Assembly (NCBI GenBank): GCA_001598975.1
Contig: BBXU01001965.1
Span: forward strand, 1-29,454
DNA: 29,454 nt
Origin: Parachlorella kessleri
Taxonomy: Eukaryota; Chlorophyta; Trebouxiophyceae; Chlorellales; Chlorellaceae
Direction: 5' to 3'
Numbering within the stretch: the stretch's first letter is position 1; the number at the start of each line of letters is the position of its first letter. This document shows positions 22,035-29,454 of the stretch, one piece after another. Below the pieces are notes generated by a model. It was not told the DNA's origin, did no database searches, and worked only from the letters and a program-made list of their open reading frames with translations. The translations under genes were made by a program, and so were the position numbers.

Positions 22035-22349
22035 CAGCAAAGGCTCTGCTGATGCGGGAGGCCTTGCGCCTCGGAGAGTAACCCAGGGCAACCTGGGTCC
22101 TGTATGCAATTCTGTGGAGCAGGAGATGGGAGTCGTGTGTTCCTAGCCCCCTTCCTGTAGCCGCAATGAAATGGAGCGACACAGCTACCCTGAGCATTGT
22201 TAGCACTCGGCTGGTCCCTGATTACATGGGTTATGATGCGTGCACCACTGCCTAACATTAACACCACTGCCTCTTGTCGCAATGCGGTGAGCATGATACG
22301 GGGTATGCTGAACTTGCGTGCTTCCTTGACTTGATGAGGAAGTATTGTT
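22035..22349. other. Region without a supported gene
   Basis: It should hold the 3' UTR of the plus-strand gene and perhaps the 3' end of the minus-strand helix-turn-helix gene. A minus-strand frame stays open across it, but it also runs antisense into the poly-Gln codons, so I do not call it coding. Confidence 0.4.
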
Positions 22350-22810
22350 GAACAGGGAGGGTTAGGTATGTCAATCAGTGCCGCCAGCTGGCCAACCCAG
22401 AGCTCACCCTCCCCTCCCCTGCAACACGCATGGGGGAAGGCCCTATGGGCACTATATAGGAATGGGAAAGGCCTTCCTTCTCTATGCATGCGCGCATGCA
22501 TAAAGACCTTGGTACCTTTCAAGCCAGTGGGCCACCATCTTCTCAGCCACATCATCTGGAAGTTTGGACGGGCGCCCATGGCCGGCATGGTCCTCTAGGC
22601 TGCCCTCCGTGGTAAACCTTTGGTGCCACTTCCTCATGAAGGCGGGGACATCAGAAACGGTGTGGTCGGGGCACCGCTTCTTGAACTCCTGCCTTGCTGT
22701 AACCCAGAAGGCTGCTGTCTCATCGCTGCCACGTTTGGCCAGGAGCTGGATGTAGACATATACAGCCCAAGCTCTCCAAAGTAGGGGGGCCGTGTGCCGC
22801 ATGATGCCAC
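22350..22810 (-). CDS. Transposase-like helix-turn-helix protein, partial
   Basis: Exon 22810-22516 has a good acceptor (TTGTGCAG) and a donor (GAAAG|GTACC). It can join in phase to an exon starting at 22418. Residues near the end of the first exon read FMRKWHQRFTTEGSLEDH then GHGRPSKLPDDVAEKMVAHW. This is the pattern of the DNA-binding helix-turn-helix of Tc1/mariner- or IS630-like transposases (tryptophan, Arg-Phe, Gly-Ser, then GRP and Lys-Leu). No DDE catalytic part is visible, and neither start nor end was resolved, so it may be a transposon remnant or a domesticated DNA-binding gene. The left boundary is arbitrary. Confidence 0.45.
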
Positions 22811-24166
22811 CTGCACAAGAGAAGGCAAAGTGCCCGGGTGAGACCTGTGTTGTCAAGCACAGAAGGCCACACTAAATCATCGCCTGCGACCAGCCAAGTC
22901 CGGCGCCTTGGTCAGATAGAATCTGCAAGCAGAGCAGAACACATTGGTACTGTCAGAACAACTTGCGCCCTCGGCGGCCCCGACTACAAGCATGACTAAT
23001 GTTGACCCTCACTTTATCGCTAATGTTTGACTTTGGGGTAAGCTATCCCTGGCCCTGGAAGAGAGCTCGTGAATCGCAACGAGTTGTGCTCTTAGGTGAG
23101 GTTAGTCATCGGCCTTAGGTACAAGATGGCGGGGGCGGATGGCCCTGCCGGTCTAAATAGGGCAGCTGCGCCTGTCCTGACTTTTTGCCGGAGGCCTACC
23201 GGTGCTGGCTGCTGCAGGGCTGGCGCATTGCTGGCTCTTAAGGGTTCTTGTCGTTTGGGTGTGGCTGTAGCTTACAGGTGAGGAGAGCCAGCGGCTGCAA
23301 GCAGCCCTGTGCTCGACCAGGCATCCATGGCGACGGTTACGGTTGGCTGTCACCCTGCAACCGTCAACTACCACAGGCAACGGCCACCAGCAGGCTGAGC
23401 AACACCTCTAGGGTGAACTGCTGTAGGCTCACCAGGAGCAGGAGGCTGCTGTGCTGCTCGTCACCAACGCCCCAAGTCACCTGCATCATCGCCATTGCCC
23501 AAGGTGATCACTGGCAGGCTTTGCTTGCCAAGGGATGAGTGCATTGCATCAGCACAGGGACAACCAATCTAACTTGTGGGCCTCCCACTCCACATCGTGC
23601 TGTAGCAGCAGAACAGGCTGGGCTGGCTGGCAGTCAAAGCACTGCAAGGGAGTGTTGCAAGGGAGTGCCAGCTTAGCAGCTACATGGGCGCCAGAAGGGC
23701 GCCGGCGCAAAGGTATGGAAGTCGTAGTGAAAAATGTTGCCCAATGTTAACGAACGGGGTTGACCAGAAACAAGTACCGTGTTAACTCCGTAGGCTCCCA
23801 CCAGGATGCATGCCGATAATGTCAGTGCAACGTTGTTAATTCACCCGGCCGAGCGCGTCCTGAAGGCGCGTCCAGGCATTGCCTTGTCACGGCTCTGCTA
23901 GTAAATTAAAGCGGCCAGAAGGATAGGAAGAGTATACAAATCTCCAAGTGCGAGTAAGTGGATGATAACTTTGTGCTGCATGTTCCCTTGTTGATGGAGA
24001 CAGGTCACCCTGCCCGAGCGATTCTCGCACTCTGAGGTGCTCACTGCCCGTGCATCTCGCTCGCGACATATTTGATTTGGGATGCAGCCACAGTGATCAG
24101 TCGAGTATGTGTGCCTGGGCGTGGTTGCAGGTTCCGTTCAACCCCGACAATTTGGACATCCCGACA
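22811..24166. other. Long region without a supported gene
   Basis: Reading frames here are short. One plus-strand frame of 61 codons ends at 23281 and contains a good donor-like CAG|GTGAGG at 23279, and a second short frame lies at 23420-23500. They do not join convincingly to each other or to the secreted-protein gene. The 5' UTR and promoter of that gene should lie at the right end. Confidence 0.4.
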
Positions 24167-25617
24167 ATGGGCATGCTCTTCCTTCTAGGCTTCGTGTTGG
24201 CGCTCTGCGGTAGGCTGACCACTCCCTAGCAGGCCTCCTGCGTATTCGGCTCCACAAGCCCGGCTTAGTACAACACACCCGCAAGTAGATTTACTGGGGA
24301 GTCCAATGTTCAGTAAACTTCAAAGCTTGTCTGAAAGGGTACTGCGAGCTGCTAGCGATTTGCTCGCTCTGTCATGACATGTTCTGTTCTTGAATAGTGG
24401 CCTTGCTGCGCTTGCTCTGTTAGGCCGCCAAATCTAGTACCCTGCTGATTTAGAGCAGGGCACGTCCAAGGTCAGGTGGCGCCTCCTACATTTACTGAGC
24501 AACCACTTTCTGATGTCGGAGTCGAAGCGGTCATCGCAAAGTAAGTGTACCCATGCATGGTACAGAAGAGTTGCCCTGTCAATGAGCAGGCATCAACTGC
24601 TGATCAGCAGGCAACGGCCCACGATCGTAACCTCTAGCCCAACTGAGTGTGCTTCAAGCTTGTGCACTTACTGCCCTCCACATGGCCACACACAATGCAA
24701 TGCATATGTCTGTTGCTCACCAAGTGCTGCTCCTGGTGCTTCATAGCCCCTCCTGCCACTGAGTTATCTGCTTCTGCCTCAAGGGCCCTCCGGGACGCAA
24801 ACTCTGAACCAAGGACAGTGGTGGGGCTGCCTGCAGGCCTCGGAGTATCCGACTAGACGCTGTTTTCAACGGCGGCGCAACCTGCCGAGACTTCTGGCAG
24901 GCGCCTGGCCTGGAGCAATTCCAGCCGCCCACATCAGCTTACCGCCAGGCTTTCACACAGACACTGGAGGCAGGCATCCAGCTGTCTGGAGTATCTGTGA
25001 ATGTGGCCAGTATCAGTGTGGTATGCAATGACCCCGCACCGAAGTTCCAAAGCGACTTGAGGAGAGTGTCTATGACCGCACAGCTGACGCCTGACCTGAC
25101 CTTTGCGGACTTGAACACCGTAAGTACAACCGCCTATGCCCTTGTGGCCCCAACAGCCGCCGTGCTGGAATTGACCTCATGAGCACACAGAGTAGCCGTA
25201 ATTACCTGGCCCGCCCCTGACTGGCACACACATGTTGATTGCTTGGTCGGTCTGCATGGAAACGTGTGACCAGGCTCCCCGTGGTGACGCTTGGAGGAGG
25301 TTGCCCGATATATATATGGTTCGTGACAATAGTGTAGCGCTGGCCTGCCACTTTTATGTAGGTGTTCCAAGATATTCACCCCTCGGACGTGGGCCCGAGC
25401 GACTTTTTTGCTGCCTTTGTCTCCTTTGCGGGCCCCAACTCTCCCTTTCAGCCACAAGAATTCGCTTACCTGGTGAGCACTGCCTTCACTAGGAGCAGGC
25501 TAAATTCGGCGGGGGAAGCAGAAGTACTTGACTAGCGTTGCCATTAAGCAGCGTTGCCCCAATGTTGTCTTGGTGCAAGTAGAGCGGCTTACGCTGGTTT
25601 CAGCCTCAGGCAGTCAG
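24167..25617 (+). CDS. Secreted protein of unknown family, 3' end unresolved
   Basis: Exons 24167-24209, 24459-24540, 24837-25119 and 25362-25472 join in phase (173 codons). A short fifth exon, 25585-25617, fits in phase but is tentative. The N-terminus MGMLFLLGFVLALC followed by GHVQGQ is a textbook signal peptide, with likely cleavage just before VAPPTF. The mature part has RLDAVFNGG, a CRDFW motif and a segment (YRQAFTQTLEAGIQLSGVSV, then VASISV) of the helix-then-strand type seen in many algal extracellular proteins; two Cys are visible. I do not recognise the family and see no membrane anchor in the resolved part. The in-frame ATG at 24107 would place extra residues before the signal, so 24167 is preferred. 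A later exon near 26068-26117 or 26257-26361 may encode the C-terminus. Confidence 0.6.
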
Positions 25618-26581
25618 GTGGACATCACTGGGCTACATCGCGGAACATTGCTTGTCCACTGCTTGCAGACGGATAAATACAACAGACTTTGCATAGTCGG
25701 CTCTGGGCACTGCGCCCCTTACAGCTGGGATCCCACCACGGCTCACATCATCACCATGGGCTGAAGGCAATGGTGTTGACACAGCGGGGCTGCATTCGCT
25801 GAATGCTAGGGTTCTGATGAAGGGCCCTCATGACCACATTAGAGATGGAGAACAGATGTAGGTGGTGTAGGCGGGCGGACAAGCCATTTGGCAAGTTGTG
25901 ATGCAAATGCGGCACAGCTCGCATTACAGCACATGTGGTTCCCTGGGGACCTGGAACGTATGCTTGAGTCGCAACTTAGCTAGTTGCACTGTGTGGGCCA
26001 CCCTACCAGATTGGTGGGCCGTGGGGGAGGCTTGCCAACCATTTACTGCTCTAGCGCTACGAGGAGCATTTGAAGCTAGACTGGGTGGTGCCCGACGGCA
26101 GCAGCAGGACAGGATGGTCAGTGATGGGAGCTCGCGGTATGGTTTCACTCGGCCACACACCTACGCATCCACACAACACCACCACCGCCACCCACCCATC
26201 CACCTCCCCACCACACGTACACGCACACGTTTGTCATGTGACCTAATATTTGTAGCTTGAGGGCAAGCTTCTATCAGAAGGTGGCGATATCACCATCTCC
26301 TTCGTTGTGTACTACCCTTTGACTCCCCTTCTATCATATCATTTAATAGTCATCTGTATATAACACTTGTTAGTCATACGTATGATGTCCTACATGCAAT
26401 GGCTATCAACACAGGTCATGGCTTTAGCAGTCACTGAGGCATGCTCGCACCTCTTGTCTCAGCCCTTGTTCACATACTTAGCAAGCCAAGCTGGGTGCCA
26501 GCCCAAATATGTCAATGGCTGGCGAAACGCAAATATTTCAAGAGGTTCACTGTCCGTGCATCGGGGCCAGCAGGCACGCCG
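25618..26581. other. Probable 3' part of the secreted-protein gene and intergenic DNA
   Basis: Possible exons are 26068-26117 and 26257-26361. The latter reads LEGKLLSEGGDITISFVVYY to a TAA, but no combination of phases links both convincingly to the upstream exons. The right end should hold the 3' UTR of the RGG gene on the minus strand. Confidence 0.35.
26148..26232. repeat. CA/CAC-rich low-complexity stretch
   Basis: Imperfect CACA, CCACC and ACACG units run for about 85 bp. It is simple sequence with no coding support. Confidence 0.6.
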
Positions 26582-29135
26582 CTACTGCCTGCCACCCCTC
26601 CCTCTGCCACCAAACCCACGACCACCACGCCTACCGCCACCGCCGCCATGCCTACCGTCCTGTGGCCCCCTGCCGCCCCCACGCCCTGGGCTTGCACCCC
26701 GGCCTCCCCTACCGCCTCGCCCTGGGCTGCCGTCACGCCCTCCCCGACCACCACGCCCGCCGCTATCGCTATGCCGCCCTCTGAAAGCGCTCCCGCCACC
26801 ATCTCGCCCTCCCCTGCCACCACGACTGCTGCTATCTCCCATCCCTCTGCCACCACCTCGCCCTCCCCTGCCGCCACGACTGCCGCTATCTCTCATCCCT
26901 CCACCACCTCCCCTGCCGCTACCTCGCCCTCCCATGCCGCCACGACTGCTGCCATCTCTCATCCCTCTGCCACCGCGCTGGCTACCCTCTCGCCCTCCCC
27001 TGCCGCCACCAAACCGGCCGCCGCCACGGCCCCAGTGTGACTGCTGCTGCTGCTGCTGCTGCTGCTGCTTGGGCTGCCTCACCTCGTCGTCGCTGTCGCT
27101 GCTGCCGCCCATGTCTTCATCCTCGTCTCCATAGCCTTCTTCCTGCCAGGGGCGGTTGAAGGTCACAGGCACAGCACAGGTCAGTAGATGACATGCATCG
27201 CATGGGGACCAATTGAAGTCTAGGATATGCAACAAAGACTGGATCAGGACAAGTGTCATGCGTAACACAACAAGCTGAGGTAAAGGGAAGTGCCACAATA
27301 GCCAAAGCACCCAGGGACACAGACCCATGCATGGCACCAGCCTGCTGGCAAGTACCCAGCCGTACTGCATCAGCGGAGCATGCATGGCCACACCACTGTA
27401 CAGGTGCCATGCACTATCAACATCTGCTACACACAGCACCTCTTCTTAGAGGGCGGCCCCACAACCAGTAAAGCACGGTCCCAGACTCAAGCCAACAAAA
27501 GCCTGGCTCCTCCAGGCATCCTAAAAGCAACTGCAAGAACTCTTACCTCTTCCCCGCTGCTGCCTTCCTCCTCGTCACTGCTGCTGGCGACGGCACCGTT
27601 CACAGGGGCCACCCCCACCCGCTCGTCATCTGATGACTCATCCAGGTCGTCATCTGAAAGCTGGTACGTGCCAACCATGTCGCCGCCGTCTGCTGCAAGC
27701 TCATCCTCTTCGTCCGAAGAGGCACCCTGCAGGCGACGGGAGCGGGTCTATATGTGTGGTAGGGGGCGGCACTGGATGAGCTATCATGTGCAGCCAGCCC
27801 CCCACCACCACCAGCAGAAGAGTGGCGCCCCAGCAACCCCCGAATAGTTGTTTCCTGGCTGCATGAAAAGCGTAGGTTCCTGCAGGTCTTACGTTCCAGG
27901 TGCAAGGTAGCCTAAGCACACACAGTCAGCAGGTGCATACCCTGCCCTTACACCTCAGTGAAAGACATGAGGCCAGTGAGTGCATCCCCGTGCTAGCCTC
28001 TGCCTACGCCTCACAGCACGTACAGCCGCACACGCACGGTGCCTTGCCACAGCCCCCATGCCTGTATCGGGTGCCGATACGCATCCGCACTGAAATTGGA
28101 ACATGTGCTTCAGGCCACCAGACAGTCAAGCAGCACAGTCAGGCTTCCCACCATGCTGGGCTTGCCCCGCCCCTGACTGAACCACCGCTTAGGGGCAACT
28201 GAACCAGAGATCCAAGCAGCACAGGCGTCCTACCTTGGCGCCGCCGCCCGCCGCCAGCTTTTGCCGCTTGCTGGGTTTGCGCCCCACCTCCTCCTCCTCC
28301 TCCCCCTCTTCCTGCTCGTCGCTGTCGCTGCCGGTGGGCGCTGCTTTGCGTGCTGCCTTGTGCTTCCTAGAGGGCAGCATGCTCCCCTGCGGCTCCGCCA
28401 CCTCAGCGTCCTCGTCGTCATCGCTGCCGGCCCTGTCAACAAAGCGCACACACACACTTTTAAGATGGAAATGCACGTGACAGGAAGGGGTCAGACAGCA
28501 GTGTGGCGGGCACACACACTTTGTATTGTGAGACGTGCCTCCCATGTGGCCGTGTGGCAGCGAGCCCTCCATCCACAGGGTAGGGTACTGGTCGGTTTGT
28601 GCATGGACTAGGAGCGTAACAGTGCAACAGTGGAAGCATATAGGGAGCTCCCGTAGCTTAGGCAACTCTGCTAAGTGCCTCCGCTAAGTATCATATAAAA
28701 ATGTACTTTCTATAGTTTAGAACAAAACAAGATTCTATCAAGAATACAAAACTAAACTTTTTATATTTGAAAATATAGAACAAATACTGCATTGAGGCCG
28801 AGGGCATGCACATTGCACAGGTCATCATGCGCATTTCGCAAGGGACGGCCCTGAGGTGCAGGCTGCAAGCAACCATGCGCTGCCGCATATGCTTTGGTAG
28901 GAGGCACCTCCAGCCAAGCAGCAGTGATCGCCGACCGCGTCAACCCACGACCCGAGCAACCGACTGCCACACGAATCGCAGCGGTCTCGCCTGCATCCAA
29001 AGACACTCAGTGCCGCCACCACAAAGCTCACCCTGCCTTCCCGTTGGTGCCCAGGTCCACCTCCTGGGCGGTGCGCATGGCCAGGCGCTGCCGCGCCTTC
29101 TCAAGCAGCAGCGCCGCATACTGCTGCAAGGGAGC
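26582..29135 (-). CDS. Acidic, RGG-box (nucleolar-type) protein, 5' part beyond or unresolved at the window edge
   Basis: Exons 29135-29032, 28432-28234, 27726-27547 and 27142-26582 join with consistent phase and end in TAG at 26584-26582. The first encodes a helical segment (QQYAALLLEKARQRLAMRTA). The next two are strongly acidic and Ser-rich (SDDDEDAE, SDSDEQEEGEEEEE, SSDEEDE, DDDLDESSDDE), with a basic patch, GRKPSKRQKL, that looks like a nuclear localisation signal. The last exon begins EEGYGDEDEDMGG, has a Gln tract, then about 150 residues of RGG, GRGG and MRDGSSRGG repeats. Alternating acidic blocks with an RGG tail are typical of nucleolar RNA-binding and ribosome-biogenesis proteins, but I do not recognise the family. 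A small exon ending at 29208 (ALTLM) fits upstream in phase. The true N-terminus is not in view. Confidence 0.65.
26590..27030 (-). repeat. RGG-coding repeats
   Basis: The exon contains imperfect repeats of about 45-60 bp, coding units such as MRDGSSRGGRGGRGG. The same DNA keeps long frames open on the plus strand (Pro- and Thr/Ala-rich), which are shadows. Confidence 0.7.
27041..27069 (-). repeat. CAG repeat coding poly-Gln
   Basis: CTG triplets on the plus strand encode nine Gln on the minus strand, between the acidic region and the RGG tail. Confidence 0.8.
28686..28796. other. AT-rich island inside an intron of the RGG gene
   Basis: About 110 bp are strongly A/T-rich (runs such as ACTTTTTATATTTGAAAATA) in otherwise GC-rich sequence. 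It lies in the intron between 29032 and 28432. Nothing in it reads as coding. Confidence 0.6.
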
Positions 29136-29454
29136 CTGCAGCAGTGGGCAGTCCCACCTTTGAGACACCTGTGGCACCTTTGGGACACTCAGGAGCTCCC
29201 TTCTCACCATCAGAGTGAGGGCTTGCAGCATTGCAACAGAGAAAGGTGATTTGTAAAAAGATAGGCGCAGGAGCTCCAAGGTGGTAGCGGTTATGTGAGC
29301 ATGGCAACTGGTGCGCTGGCAGCATACATTACGGCAGCAGAGTGGACAGCATGGCGTGCATGTGCTGAGCTGTCCGGCCAGCACGTGCTGCACTCCAAAT
29401 ATACAAACGGCCTGGCCCCTCCCGTCACCTCAACCCCAGACACAAGCGAATCAT

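Noticed and set aside
21673..22146. Plus-strand frame rich in Ser and Arg over the CAG repeat
   Set aside because: The Gln frame joins the upstream exon in phase and has a helical domain before it; the Ser frame does not.
21938..22588. 216-codon minus-strand frame
   Set aside because: Its end is poly-Cys antisense to the CAG repeat. Only the portion near 22350-22418 may be real, as a second exon of the helix-turn-helix gene.
23096..23540. Short plus-strand frames as 5' exons of the secreted-protein gene
   Set aside because: The signal peptide at 24167 is a natural N-terminus, and no phase-consistent link to the upstream frames was found.
26367..27134. Long plus-strand frame (255 codons) rich in Pro, and an overlapping Thr/Ala-rich frame
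   Set aside because: Both are antisense shadows of the RGG-coding exon, which has phase-consistent neighbours and sensible composition on the minus strand.

Overview
The window looks like nuclear DNA from a green alga, probably of the Chlamydomonas/Haematococcus/Volvox group. Genes are dense, GC-rich and cut into many short exons by GT-AG introns. CAG/poly-Gln tracts are common. One gene encodes POC1, a centriole protein of flagellated cells, and another encodes a plant/algal ATXR3 (SDG2)-type SET methyltransferase. I found no bacterial operon, tRNA, rRNA or CRISPR. All exon models were built by hand from reading frame, splice-site sequence and codon phase; none was checked against transcripts.

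Layout. (1) 12783 down to 72, minus strand: an ATXR3/SDG2-like histone H3K4 methyltransferase gene, 28 exons joined with consistent phase into 1390 codons and still open at the left edge. (2) 13532-14771, plus: a two-exon Gly/Met/Pro/Gln-rich protein, divergent from gene 1. (3) 17928 down to 15253, minus: POC1, eight exons, 509 aa, seven WD repeats. (4) 18252-22034, plus, divergent from POC1: an unrecognised coiled-coil, Cys-rich protein, seven exons, 684 aa. (5) 22810 down to about 22350, minus: a fragment with a transposase-like helix-turn-helix. (6) 24167 to about 25617, plus: a secreted protein with a clear signal peptide and no family I recognise. (7) From the right edge down to 26582, minus: the 3' part of a gene for an acidic, nucleolar-type protein ending in a long RGG-rich tail.

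The most striking signal lies inside gene 1. Several of its introns are made of, or bordered by, direct tandem copies of the adjacent exon end including the splice site, with periods of about 41, 73, 89, 94, 116 and 120 bp. In the clearest case three 94-bp copies each carry CAG|GT. Splicing from the GT of the first copy to the AG of the last removes exactly 188 bp (2 x 94) and restores the SET-domain frame. This is what is expected of an intron created by tandem duplication of an AGGT-containing exon segment. A similar duplication of 3'-splice-site-like sequence lies in the intron of gene 2.

Functionally the window mixes chromatin (gene 1), centriole/flagellum (POC1), probable nucleolar (gene 7) and cell-surface or secreted (gene 6) functions. 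I see no shared pathway. The two head-to-head pairs (genes 1/2 and POC1/gene 4) may share promoters.
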